A stretch of DNA of 64,000 nucleotides, from contig NZ_CP039393.1 in the NCBI RefSeq assembly GCF_004803695.1, positions 2,294,001-2,358,000 of the forward strand, read 5' to 3'. Under the pieces are notes generated by a model. It searched no databases, was not told where the DNA came from, and was given only the letters and a program-made list of their open reading frames with translations. The position numbers were made by a program, and so were the translations under genes. Numbering within the stretch: position 1 is the stretch's first letter; every line of letters begins with the position of its first letter. The DNA comes from Muribaculum gordoncarteri (GTDB taxonomy: Bacteria; Bacteroidota; Bacteroidia; Bacteroidales; Muribaculaceae). Shown piece by piece: positions 8,945 through 17,466 of the stretch.

Positions 8945-8973
8945 AAAGGGAAGCGGCTCTCGCCGACTCCCTT
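8942..8973 (-). terminator. Rho-independent terminator of asd
   Basis: On the minus strand an AAGGGAGTCGGC / GCCGCTTCCCTT hairpin with a short GAGA loop is followed by a run of T (complement of 8942-8947). Two mismatches lie in the stem. It is 67 bp after the asd stop. Confidence 0.75.
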
Positions 8974-9040
8974 CCTTAATAAAATAAAGGCTTAAATTAA
9001 TATAAATCTTATTTGTACAGAGGTTCTTTCCAATTATTGC

Positions 9041-10054
9041 CTAAAATTTCTTGCCGTGGGCAATCATGTATTGGGCAATCTGCACTGCATTCAGTGCTGC
9101 GCCTTTCTTGATTTGGTCGCCAACCACCCAGAACGAAAGTCCGTTAGCGCAAGTCAAGTCCTTGCGAAGACGACCCACGTATACGGGATCCTCGTTGGCT
9201 ATATCAAGGGGCATGGGATATTTCTTCTGTGCGGGATCGTCAAGCACTACGACTCCTTCGGCGTTGCTCAATGCCTCACGGGCCTGCTCTATCGAAATAG
9301 GCTGTTCGGTTTCAATCCAGATTGATTCGGAGTGAGCACGCATCACGGGGACACGAACGCAGGTTGCGCTCACATCGAGCGAGGGAGCATGCATAATCTT
9401 CTTGGTTTCGTTATACATCTTCATCTCCTCCTTGGTGTAACCGTTGTCGGTGAACACATCGACCTGAGGGATGACATTGTAAGCGAGCTGATAGGCAAAC
9501 TTCTCAATCGTGGGCTCTTCGCCGCGCACAAGTTGCGCATGCTGCTCCATAAGCTCGTCCATTGCAGCCGCACCTGCGCCGCTGGCTGCCTGATAGGTTG
9601 CCACATGCACGCGCTTTATGGGCGAAATGTCGTTGAGGGGCTTGAGAGCGACCACCATCTGGATTGTGGTGCAGTTGGGATTTGCTATTATGTTACGGGG
9701 AGTGTTGAATGCATCATCACCGTTAACCTCAGGAACCACCAAAGGCACATCCTCGTCCATGCGGAATGCGCTTGAATTGTCAATCATGATAGCTCCATGC
9801 TTTGTAATAGTTGAAGCATATTCACGCGAAGTGCCGGCTCCTGCCGATGTAAAGGCGATGTCAACGCCTTCAAAGTCATCGTTATGCTTGAGCTCCTTGA
9901 CTACGATATCCTTTCCTCGGAAAGTATACTTGCGTCCTGCACTGCGGCTTGAGCCGAAAAGCAATAACTCGTCAATCGGAAAATTCTGCTCGTCGAGCAC
10001 TCTCAGGAATTCCTGACCTACAGCTCCACTCGCTCCTACAATAGCAATTCTCAT
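9041..10054 (-). CDS. asd: Aspartate-semialdehyde dehydrogenase
   Basis: A 337-residue NADPH-dependent enzyme converting L-4-aspartyl phosphate to L-aspartate 4-semialdehyde, the branch point to lysine/diaminopimelate, threonine and methionine. The Rossmann loop is [13 protein letters not shown] (4-16), the catalytic cysteine lies in NPNCTTIQM (Cys128) and the general-base histidine in MRAHSESIW (His241). Length and motifs are normal for the family. It has its own promoter in the 61-bp gap after argB and its own terminator. Confidence 0.97.
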   Translation of the reverse strand: MRIAIVGASGAVGQEFLRVLDEQNFPIDELLLFGSSRSAGRKYTFRGKDIVVKELKHNDDFEGVDIAFTSAGAGTSREYASTITKHGAIMIDNSSAFRMDEDVPLVVPEVNGDDAFNTPRNIIANPNCTTIQMVVALKPLNDISPIKRVHVATYQAASGAGAAAMDELMEQHAQLVRGEEPTIEKFAYQLAYNVIPQVDVFTDNGYTKEEMKMYNETKKIMHAPSLDVSATCVRVPVMRAHSESIWIETEQPISIEQAREALSNAEGVVVLDDPAQKKYPMPLDIANEDPVYVGRLRKDLTCANGLSFWVVGDQIKKGAALNAVQIAQYMIAHGKKF

Positions 10055-10081
10055 AGATTACCGTTTTTCTTAAATTCGCTG

Positions 10082-10112
10082 CAAAATTAGCTAAAAACTT
10101 CTTTTACACAAA
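10082..10112 (-). promoter_or_regulatory. Promoter of asd
   Basis: Minus strand TTTG (10112-10109), 19 bp, TAATTTTG (10089-10082), 28 bp before the asd ATG. A near-perfect match to the Bacteroidetes consensus. Confidence 0.65.
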
Positions 10113-10115
10113 AAA

Positions 10116-10907
10116 TTATATCATTTTGTTATCTACAATGTGGGTTCCGGCATCAAGATTGCCGAGTGACGATGCTTTTGTGATGATAACCTCGCTTACA
10201 CCCGAGTCTATTGCATCAAGAGCATTCTCAAGTTTAGGCAGCATCCCTCCGCTCACAATTCCCTCATTTTTAAGTTGACCGAAAGCGGCTCGGTCGATTC
10301 GCGCTATCACCGAATCGTCATCGTTTTCGTCACGCAACACTCCGGGCTTTTCAAAACAGAACACAAGGCGCACATCGAAGTAAGGAGCAAGCCCCCGCGC
10401 CGTGCTGCCGGCCATCGTGTCGGCATTGGTGTTCAGCAGATGTCCCTCACCGTCATGAGTCAGAGGAGCGATAACAGGCACCACGCCCGAGCGTATCAGC
10501 GCTGAAAGAGCCTCGCCGTTGACGCGCTCAACATCGCCCACCCAGCCGTAGTCGACACTCTTTACCGGGCGCTTGCGGCTCAATATTATGTTCATGTCGG
10601 CACCGGTCATTCCCAGAGCATCCACTCCGAGCGACTGCAGTCGTGCAACGACACTCTTGTTGACAAGGCCGCCATAGACCATCGTCACCACCTTGAGCAT
10701 GTCGTCGTCGGTAATCCTTCGTCCGTCGACCATCTTGGTTTCGATGCCGAGGTCGGCAGCCACTTTTGTGGCCGACCGTCCCCCACCGTGTACCAAAAGC
10801 TTGAATCCCTCTATCGAGGCGAAGTCGGCAAGAAGCTGACGCAAGGATTCTTCCTCCTCGACAATCTTTCCGCCAACCTTAACTATAGTAAGTTTGTCCT
10901 TTGTCAT
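10116..10907 (-). CDS. argB: N-acetylglutamate (or N-succinylglutamate) kinase
   Basis: A 263-residue amino-acid kinase. It carries KVGGK at 10-14 (phosphate-binding lysine), HGGGRSAT at 40-47 and VDGRRITD at about 60-67, all ArgB signatures. It phosphorylates the N-acylated glutamate in arginine synthesis. In Bacteroides fragilis the pathway is known to run on N-succinyl intermediates, so the true substrate here may be N-succinyl-L-glutamate; the sequence alone does not decide. It starts 6 bp after the prfB stop, so it is probably translated from the prfB mRNA. Confidence 0.93.
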   Translation of the reverse strand: MTKDKLTIVKVGGKIVEEEESLRQLLADFASIEGFKLLVHGGGRSATKVAADLGIETKMVDGRRITDDDMLKVVTMVYGGLVNKSVVARLQSLGVDALGMTGADMNIILSRKRPVKSVDYGWVGDVERVNGEALSALIRSGVVPVIAPLTHDGEGHLLNTNADTMAGSTARGLAPYFDVRLVFCFEKPGVLRDENDDDSVIARIDRAAFGQLKNEGIVSGGMLPKLENALDAIDSGVSEVIITKASSLGNLDAGTHIVDNKMI

Positions 10908-10913
10908 CCCACA

Positions 10914-12036
10914 TTAAGCATTGTCGCCTTCAGCGGCAAATTCCATAAGATAGGCTTTTATAAATCCGTCAAGATCACCGTCCATCACGCCGTTCACATC
11001 GCTCGTCTGCCAATTGGTGCGATGATCCTTGACCCGTCGGTCGTCAAACACGTAGCTCCTTATCTGCGAGCCCCACTCGATTTTCATCTTGCCGTCCTCG
11101 ATTTTACGCTGCTCGGCAAGACGATGCTGGAGTTCCTTGTCATAGAGTATCGACCTCAACTGACGCATGGCGTTCTCCTTGTTCTTGGGCTGGTCGCGGG
11201 TTTCGGTGTTTTCAATGAGAATCTCCTCCTTCTCGCCGGTATAGGGGTCGGTAAACTGATAGCGCAGGCGCACGCCCGACTCAACCTTGTTCACATTCTG
11301 ACCGCCGGCACCGCCGCTTCGGAAAGTGTCCCACGACAGTAACGCAGGCTCAACCTTCACTTCGATTGTGTCGTCGACAAGCGGAGTGACAAACACCGAG
11401 GCAAACGATGTCATTCGCTTACCCTGTGCATTGTAGGGCGACACCCTCACAAGACGGTGCACACCGTTTTCACTCTTAAGGTAACCGTAGGCAAACGGTC
11501 CGTCGACCTCAATCGTAACCGACTTTATTCCAGCCTCATCACCTTCAAGAATGTTGGCAATGGCGGTCTTATAGCCCTTGGACTCGCACCAACGCAGATA
11601 CATTCGCATCAACATCGACGCCCAGTCCTGGCTCTCGGTTCCGCCCGCGCCTGAATTTATCTTCAATACCGCACCGAGAGAGTCCTCTTCGCGGCGCAGC
11701 ATATTACGCAGCTCCATGGCCTCCAGCTTTGAAATCACATCGGCATACATTGTGTCAAGCTCGCTCTCCTCCACGAGTCCCTCCTTCAGGAAGTCCCATG
11801 CAAGCGACAGCTCGCCCACCGCCTTGTCTATTTCATCGTAGCCGTCAATCCACTGGTGCAGCTCTTTTACTTTCTTCATCTGGGCTTGCGCCTCCTTCTG
11901 ATGTTCCCAGAAATCGGGTACATGAGTGCGCAACTCCTCCTCTTCTACTTCGACACGCTTGCTGTCGATGTCAAAGATACCTCCCCAGCGCATCCTTGCG
12001 CTCTATCGTCTCTTTTAGCTGCTCGAAAGTTATCAT
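10914..12036 (-). CDS. prfB: Peptide chain release factor 2, expressed by programmed +1 frameshift
   Basis: RF2 terminates translation at UGA and UAA. The first frame starts at the ATG at 12036 (MITFEQLKETIERKD...) and reaches an in-frame TGA at 11973-11971 after 21 codons. A +1 shift at CTT-TGA-C continues as DIDSKRVEVEEEEL and gives about 373 residues. The peptidyl-hydrolysis motif GGAGGQNVNK is present; the stop-codon recognition tripeptide reads SPY (VRVSPYNAQGKRM) where E. coli has SPF. A start inside the second frame at 11993 would create seven artefactual residues and should not be annotated. It lies 50 bp downstream of the acyl-CoA synthetase gene and just upstream of argB. Confidence 0.96.
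11971..11988 (-). promoter_or_regulatory. Programmed frameshift site of prfB
   Basis: Minus-strand GGGGAGG, TAT, CTT, TGA, C. The purine-rich stretch resembles a Shine-Dalgarno sequence and sits 3 nt before the slippery CTT codon, the same spacing as in E. coli. When RF2 is scarce the ribosome slips +1 past UGA, giving autoregulation. Confidence 0.93.
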
Positions 12037-12086
12037 AGCAAATTTATATGTATATGTTGTTTTGTTGAAAAAATGTAATTCGTCAA

Positions 12087-13895
12087 TTATTGAGCGTACA
12101 TCGCCTCGATTTCGTGAGCGTACTTGCGATTGATCACCGGACGGCGTATCTTAAGCGTATTGGTGAGCTCGCCGGTTTCCATCGAGAACTCCTTGGGCAG
12201 CAGCGTGAACTTCTTCACCTTCTCATAGTTGGCAAATCCGTTCTGAAGCTTGTCGATGCGCTCCTGTATCATGCGGCGTATCTCGCTGTTGTTGACAAGG
12301 TCGTAGACCGACTTGTACTGAATCTTCTTCTTGCGGGCATACTCCTTAAGAGCCTCAAAGGCGGGTATTATAATCGCAGTCACATACTTACGCTGGTCGC
12401 CTATCACAGCCACCTGCTCGATGTACTTGTCCTCGCCCAGACGGCTCTCGATAGCCTGCGGAGCGATATATTTTCCGTTGGAGGTCTTGAACAGGTCCTT
12501 TATGCGCTCGGTGAGGATGAGTGCGCCGGTGTCGTCGATCACTCCGGCATCGCCTGTGCGGAACCATCCGTCTTCGGTAAACGCATTGGCTGTTTCCTCG
12601 GGCTTGTTGAAGTAACCCGTCATCACGGTGGGGCCCTTGACCAGTATCTCGTTATCGGCGCCGAGCTTCACCTGTATTCGCGGAAGTACGGTGCCCACGG
12701 TGCCTATCTCGTAGCCCACGGTGGGGAAGCACGTAACGGTGGCGGTGGTTTCCGACAAGCCGTAACCTATCACGATGTTTATACCGCACGAGTGCAGAAA
12801 CTCCACGATGTTGGCCGACAGCGGAGCGCCGGCGGTCGGGAATATGTTTCCGTGCTCAATGCCTATCACCTTACGCATGGGCGCAAACACCTTGCTGTCG
12901 TAGAAACGGTACTGTGCGGCAAGCCATGCCGGAACCTTGCGGCCGAGGCGCACATAATCAAGGTTGCGACGGGCACCCACTTTAAGAGCACGCTTCACGA
13001 GCAGCTTCTGCAACGGATTCATGCGTGAAATCTTGGCCTGAACCGCAGCGTAGACCTTCTCCCAGAAACGCGGCACACTGCACATACATGTAGGATGCAC
13101 CTCGCGTATCGAATTCTGGATGTCACGCGGGTCATGGTTGATGTACACCTTCATGCCCTTCAACAGGCAGAAGAATGTCCACGCCTTCTCAAAGATGTGA
13201 CTCAACGGAAGGAAACAGATCGAAGTATACTTGTCAGACAACATCGGCAATCGCTCAAGGTGAATGTCAAGCGCGGCATTGAAGCAGTCGTGAGTAAGCA
13301 TCGCACCCTTGGGCTCACCGGTAGTACCCGAAGTATAGAGCAGAGTTGCAAGGTCGCTTCCTGTGGCCGACGACCTGCGTGACTCAACGACTTCGTGACA
13401 TGACTCACCTGCGGCCTCTCCGAGTTTCAGAAATGACTCAAATGTCATCGTGCGGCAATCGTCGGGCTGCAGATTTATGTTCTGATACACTACAATCTGC
13501 TGAATGTGACGACTGCGTTTCTGAACCTTTCGGGCTATGTGATACTGCTCCTCGTTTCCCACAAAGAGCATATTGATGCGGGCATCGTTGACTATGTATT
13601 CAACCTGCTCCTCACTGCTTGTCGAGTATATGGAAACCGGCACCACCCTGTTGGCAAAGGCGGCGAAATCGGTAATAAGTATCTCAGGACGGTTGGCCGA
13701 GAAGACTCCAACAGTAGCCTCCGGTTCCATGCCCAGTATCTCTAATGAGCATGCAGCCATGTCGACCTTGTGGCTGAATTCATTCCAGGATGTGTCAATC
13801 CACTTTCCCTGCGGCTCAGCCTTAAAGCTAAATGCAGCGCGCTCGCCGTACTTCAAGGTTTGCTTGCCTATTAAGCTTGTCAATATATTTGGCAT
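12087..13895 (-). CDS. Long-chain fatty acid-CoA ligase (AMP-forming)
   Basis: A 602-residue adenylate-forming enzyme of the FadD/FAA type that activates fatty acids to acyl-CoA through an acyl-AMP. Visible motifs are TLLYTSGTTGEPKG (P-loop), GYGLSETTA, GWFRTGDAG and the C-terminal hinge with KYIAPQAIE. The start is set at the ATG giving MPNILTSLIGK because the longer frame would begin at a TTG lying inside the -7 promoter box. No membrane segment is obvious; these proteins associate peripherally with the inner membrane. Confidence 0.9.
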   Translation of the reverse strand: MPNILTSLIGKQTLKYGERAAFSFKAEPQGKWIDTSWNEFSHKVDMAACSLEILGMEPEATVGVFSANRPEILITDFAAFANRVVPVSIYSTSSEEQVEYIVNDARINMLFVGNEEQYHIARKVQKRSRHIQQIVVYQNINLQPDDCRTMTFESFLKLGEAAGESCHEVVESRRSSATGSDLATLLYTSGTTGEPKGAMLTHDCFNAALDIHLERLPMLSDKYTSICFLPLSHIFEKAWTFFCLLKGMKVYINHDPRDIQNSIREVHPTCMCSVPRFWEKVYAAVQAKISRMNPLQKLLVKRALKVGARRNLDYVRLGRKVPAWLAAQYRFYDSKVFAPMRKVIGIEHGNIFPTAGAPLSANIVEFLHSCGINIVIGYGLSETTATVTCFPTVGYEIGTVGTVLPRIQVKLGADNEILVKGPTVMTGYFNKPEETANAFTEDGWFRTGDAGVIDDTGALILTERIKDLFKTSNGKYIAPQAIESRLGEDKYIEQVAVIGDQRKYVTAIIIPAFEALKEYARKKKIQYKSVYDLVNNSEIRRMIQERIDKLQNGFANYEKVKKFTLLPKEFSMETGELTNTLKIRRPVINRKYAHEIEAMYAQ

Positions 13896-13913
13896 AAATA
13901 CAAAATTTAGCGA

Positions 13914-13921
13914 CAAAGTTA
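13914..13921 (-). promoter_or_regulatory. -7 element of the acyl-CoA ligase gene
   Basis: TAACTTTG on the minus strand, 18 bp before the ATG at 13895. No clear TTTG lies 19-20 bp upstream. Confidence 0.45.
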
Positions 13922-14050
13922 TACACTTACCTTATTATTTAACAGCTAAACGCGAGAAATCGAGCCACGGGTTAACATTCATTTACAACCCATGATTGAT
14001 TACACTTGCACATTTAACAAATTTTCATATTCACACCTGCTCCGCAACAC

Positions 14051-14081
14051 AAAAAAGGCGGGTTGCCAAGCAATCCGCCTT
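14051..14081 (-). terminator. Terminator of the outer-membrane barrel gene
   Basis: Minus-strand hairpin AAGGCGGATTGC / GCAACCCGCCTT with a 3-nt loop followed by TTTTTT. One non-Watson-Crick pair lies in the 12-bp stem. It sits 22 bp after the stop at 14103. Confidence 0.85.
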
Positions 14082-14102
14082 GAATCGACAATAAATAGAG
14101 TA

Positions 14103-14621
14103 TTACAGATTAAACTTGAATCCGACCTGAAGCAAACCCTGAGCACCGAAACCAAGCTCGCCAAACATCGAAACGACATTGCTTATGCCCACCTGAGCAC
14201 CCAGCGGGTTGATCTGGAATGCGAAGTAGCCGTTGTTCTTGGAGCTGTCATCCCATGTCTGGTGCGAGATGATTGTTCCGATACCGCCCTTACAGTACAA
14301 TGTCACGATTGAATTGCGGTAATAGTTGTAACGACCGTTAAGCATGATTGCGTGATAGTAGAACTTGTTGTCGGAATTGTGCTTGCGCGTAGTGCTTGAG
14401 AAAGTGTAGGAAGGGCCAATCCAGAAGTTGGGAGCTACATTGAAATTCACGCCCACGTTAAGAGCACCCCAGGCAGTGTTAACATCATGACCGCCGTCAT
14501 GGCAATCCATGGCATCCATCTGAGTGTATCCGCCGTAGCTTACAGTCAATTCAGTACGTTGAGCCTGAGCGGCAGTAAAGATTCCCATTATAGCGCACAG
14601 CGCAAGTAAATACTTCTTCAT
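14103..14621 (-). CDS. Small outer-membrane beta-barrel protein
   Basis: A 172-residue protein with a clear signal peptide (MKKYLLALCAIMGIFTAAQAQ, cleavage after AQA or AQAQ). The mature part alternates hydrophobic and polar residues in barrel-like strands, ends in the aromatic/hydrophobic strand GLLQVGFKFNL with a C-terminal Leu, and is long enough for an 8-stranded barrel. The segment DCHDGGHD near the start has possible metal ligands. No specific function can be assigned. It is a single-gene unit with its own terminator. Confidence 0.7.
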   Translation of the reverse strand: MKKYLLALCAIMGIFTAAQAQRTELTVSYGGYTQMDAMDCHDGGHDVNTAWGALNVGVNFNVAPNFWIGPSYTFSSTTRKHNSDNKFYYHAIMLNGRYNYYRNSIVTLYCKGGIGTIISHQTWDDSSKNNGYFAFQINPLGAQVGISNVVSMFGELGFGAQGLLQVGFKFNL

Positions 14622-14720
14622 AATTGTTAGTCTTTAAAATAAGTGAAAGTATCGTTAGTTACCTTAATAACATCTATAATCAGTTAAAGTTGACGCCGCA
14701 AGTGTTAAAATTTAACTTAG

Positions 14721-14759
14721 CCCCAGTTCCCCCAATATTTGTTAACGCCGGGAACGGGG
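14721..14759 (-). terminator. Hairpin after the efflux operon
   Basis: CCCCAGTTCCC (14721-14731) pairs with GGGAACGGGG (14750-14759), with one bulged A. It follows the last gene (stop at 14769) of the 11-gene minus-strand operon. The downstream tract is A/T rich without a run of T. Confidence 0.5.
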
Positions 14760-14768
14760 GATTACGCA

Positions 14769-16076
14769 TCATTTAAACCTTATACTGAAGCGAGTAAGTC
14801 CGTCATCAAAAGTACGTAACGAGAACAAACAATTATGTTTTGTGAGCACATCGCTGATAAATATCAATCCGAGCCCCTGTCCGTCGGGCTTGGATGAGAA
14901 GAAGGGGCTGAAAAGCTTGTTTTCTATGTCGGGGCTTATGCCGGCCCCGTTGTCGGCAATAGTGAGTGTGGCCGGTTTGGCGGTGGTGGTGATGTAGACA
15001 TCGCCGTCGCTGCCGATGCTCTCGATGGCATTCTTGAGGATGTTGACAAGGGCCTGCTCAAAGAGCACGTTGTCGATCTTAACCTGCACACACTCGTCAC
15101 ACAGCTGCACGTGGAGGCGTATGTCACGCTCGTTGCACATGCTCTCCATGAACTCCTTGCAGGCATACACACGCTCGTTGAGGTCGGTAAGCATCAGGTT
15201 GGCTTCGGGTATCTTCACGACATCGGCATAGGAAGTTATGAACCGGCTCATGGTCAAGCAACGCTCCTGACACACCCTCAGCACATCGGCCGTGGCGTGC
15301 AGCGCGTCGTCGCTCTCCTCCTCGAGCATCGAAGCCACGGTGTCGAGCGTGGAGTTTACGCCGGCCACCGAGTTGTTGACCTCGTGGGCTATCATCCTTA
15401 TCACCTTCTCGTAGGCTTTCTTCTCGGCCTTGACCATTTCGGATGTAAGATGCTCGATGAGCACAAACGGGTGGGCGTATCCGCTGTCCATGAACGACAG
15501 CCGCGAACAGCGGTATATCTTGGAGTTGCTGAGGCGCACAGTTTCTATCGTTTCGGGCTGCATGCCCTTTATCACTGCGGCAAGTGGCGACGGAATGCCT
15601 ATGAGCTTGCGCCCTATCAGGTCGCTGCTGTCGTCATAGCCGAAAAACGACGCGGCGGCCTTGTTGCCCATCGTTATTACCTCCGACTGGTCGAATATCA
15701 ATATTCCCATCGGCGACGCACCTATGAGCAGGTCAAGGAAATGATTCTGCTCACGCAGCTTCAACCGCTCGTTTTTCAAGCTGTCCATCATGCGGTTGAA
15801 CACATCGACTATGCGGTCGGCCTCACGCTGGTTTACGTGGGCAAGACGGCTGCTGAAATCCTGTTCGCGAAGCAGGTCCATACCGTTGGACACCGACCTT
15901 ATCAGTCGCATTGTCGTGCGATAGAACAAAAGCAGCACGACAAGACAGAATAGCATTATGCCCTCGACGATGTAGACTACCCATTGCGATGACACTTCAT
16001 TGAGGGTCATCGCAAGGATGACACCCGCAGCGATAACCATCAAGGCAACGAGAGCAAACATCCATCTCAGCTTCAT
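14769..16076 (-). CDS. Sensor histidine kinase with minimal extracytoplasmic loop
   Basis: A 435-residue kinase. TM1 spans about 4-25 and TM2 about 32-52 with only some six residues between, so almost nothing projects into the periplasm. A HAMP-like linker (about 53-105) and PAS domain (about 108-215) follow. The H-box is MIAHEVNNS (His231), N-box ILKNA (Asn349), G1 DNGAG (375-379), F-box FSPFF and G2 GQGLGL (399-404). Kinases with this N-terminus usually sense membrane events or a partner transporter. Its start overlaps the stop of the NtrC-type regulator by 4 bp, so the two are coupled and form a cognate pair at the 3' end of the ABC efflux operon. Confidence 0.92.
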   Translation of the reverse strand: MKLRWMFALVALMVIAAGVILAMTLNEVSSQWVVYIVEGIMLFCLVVLLLFYRTTMRLIRSVSNGMDLLREQDFSSRLAHVNQREADRIVDVFNRMMDSLKNERLKLREQNHFLDLLIGASPMGILIFDQSEVITMGNKAAASFFGYDDSSDLIGRKLIGIPSPLAAVIKGMQPETIETVRLSNSKIYRCSRLSFMDSGYAHPFVLIEHLTSEMVKAEKKAYEKVIRMIAHEVNNSVAGVNSTLDTVASMLEEESDDALHATADVLRVCQERCLTMSRFITSYADVVKIPEANLMLTDLNERVYACKEFMESMCNERDIRLHVQLCDECVQVKIDNVLFEQALVNILKNAIESIGSDGDVYITTTAKPATLTIADNGAGISPDIENKLFSPFFSSKPDGQGLGLIFISDVLTKHNCLFSLRTFDDGLTRFSIRFK

Positions 16077-17443
16077 AGGCCGATGTGGTATTTTTCCATG
16101 CGGCGGTAGAGCGACTGGCGGGTTATGCCGAGCGCCTGTGCCACCTGCGACAGATTGTTGTTGTACTTCTCAAGCGCGTCGACAATCGTGCGCTTCTCGA
16201 TTTCATCGAGCGTGAGGCCGTTGAGCGACATCATCTTGCCGGGCAGTTCCGACGACTGCTGCGCATACTGACGCTCAAAGTGCGACGCCTTCAGCTCATC
16301 GGCTCCACCCACGAGCAGAGTGCGCTCGACCAGATTCTTAAGCTCGCGAATGTTGCCCGGATAGGGCAACTTCGACAGATAGCTCATCGCCGTCTTGGCT
16401 ATCTTCACCGGCGGCATGTCGTTGAGGCGGCATATCTCGTCGGCAAAGTAGCGCACGAGGAGCGGAATGTCGCTTCGACGCTCCCTCAGCGGAGGCAGCG
16501 TCACGGTAATAAGATTTATGCGGTAGAAAAGGTCTTCGCGGAATGTGCGGTCACGCACCATCTGCGCCAAATCGGCATTGGTGGCACACACCACCCTTAT
16601 GTCGACCTTGCGCGGAGTGCTCTCGCCGAGCACCTCGAAAGTGTGCTCCTGAAGCACCCTGAGCAGCTTCACCTGACAGCTCATGTCGAGGTCGCCGATC
16701 TCGTCGAGGAATATCGTGCCCTTGTCGGCCACCGAGAAGCGCCCTTCACGGTCGGCGGTGGCACCCGTGAAGGCACCCTTCTTGTGTCCGAACATCTCGC
16801 TCTCAAACAGCGAGTGTGACACACCTCCGAGATTCACCTTGACAAAGGGCTTGCTCTTGCGTCGGCTGTTGACATGGAGCGCCTGGGCTATCAGCTCCTT
16901 TCCGGTTCCGTTCTCGCCCATTATCAGCACCGAGGCGTCGGTCTTGGCCACCCTCTTGATGGTGTCGAGCACGGCAAGCAGCTCGGGACTGTTGCCGATG
17001 ATGAACGAGCGGTCAAATCCATCGGAGTCAACCGCCGCCCCGCCCTCATCGTCACGGCCGGCGATGTCGAGCAGCGTGCTTATGCGCTGTAGAAGCAGCT
17101 GATTGTTCCACGGCTTGGTGATGAAGTCGCTTGCACCCGCCTGTATGCCCTGCACCGCAAGGGGAATGCTGCCCCATGCCGTCATGAGGATTACAGGGAC
17201 GGCCGGGCGAAACAGCTTTACCTGACGGAGCAGAATCAGCCCCTCGTCACCCGAAGTCGAACGCGAGAAGTTCATGTCCATCAACACCAGCTGCGGAGAG
17301 TTGCCGCGAACATAGTCAATGGCATCGGCCTGATTGCTTACCGAAGTCACTTCATAGCCGGCACGCTTCAACAGCAGCTCAAGCGACAGGCACACCGCCC
17401 TATCATCGTCAATTATAAGTATCATCGGTGCAAATTTACTCAT
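16073..17443 (-). CDS. Sigma-54-dependent response regulator (NtrC family)
   Basis: A 456-residue activator with three domains. The receiver (1-120) has acidic residues IDDD at 11-14, phospho-acceptor Asp56, Thr88 and Lys110. The AAA+ domain (about 145-380) has Walker A GENGTGKE (176-183), the sigma-54 contact loop GAFTGA (223-228), Walker B IFLDEIGDL and the REDLFYRIN arginine-finger region. A Fis-type helix-turn-helix closes the protein (about 425-453, VAQALGITRQSLYRR). It should activate RpoN promoters when phosphorylated by the adjacent kinase. An ATG at 17425, giving MILIIDDD, is an equally possible start. It is 23 bp after the TolC-like gene. Confidence 0.95.
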   Translation of the reverse strand: MSKFAPMILIIDDDRAVCLSLELLLKRAGYEVTSVSNQADAIDYVRGNSPQLVLMDMNFSRSTSGDEGLILLRQVKLFRPAVPVILMTAWGSIPLAVQGIQAGASDFITKPWNNQLLLQRISTLLDIAGRDDEGGAAVDSDGFDRSFIIGNSPELLAVLDTIKRVAKTDASVLIMGENGTGKELIAQALHVNSRRKSKPFVKVNLGGVSHSLFESEMFGHKKGAFTGATADREGRFSVADKGTIFLDEIGDLDMSCQVKLLRVLQEHTFEVLGESTPRKVDIRVVCATNADLAQMVRDRTFREDLFYRINLITVTLPPLRERRSDIPLLVRYFADEICRLNDMPPVKIAKTAMSYLSKLPYPGNIRELKNLVERTLLVGGADELKASHFERQYAQQSSELPGKMMSLNGLTLDEIEKRTIVDALEKYNNNLSQVAQALGITRQSLYRRMEKYHIGL

Positions 17444-17466
17444 TTCAACCCTATCGGCCTATTTTT

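Noticed and set aside
11914-11993. Start of RF2 at the in-frame ATG at 11993
   Set aside because: The first seven residues it would add are out-of-frame translation of the upstream prfB segment; the true start is at 12036 with frameshift.
12039-12046. TAAATTTG -7-like box directly before the prfB ATG
   Set aside because: It ends 2 nt before the start codon, so transcription would begin inside the gene; no -33 element either.
15111-15953. Long open frame of 280 codons antisense to the histidine kinase
   Set aside because: Shadow of codon bias on the opposite strand; no start context, no recognisable domains. The same applies to long antisense frames at 12090-13028, 20254-21303 and 27708-28739.
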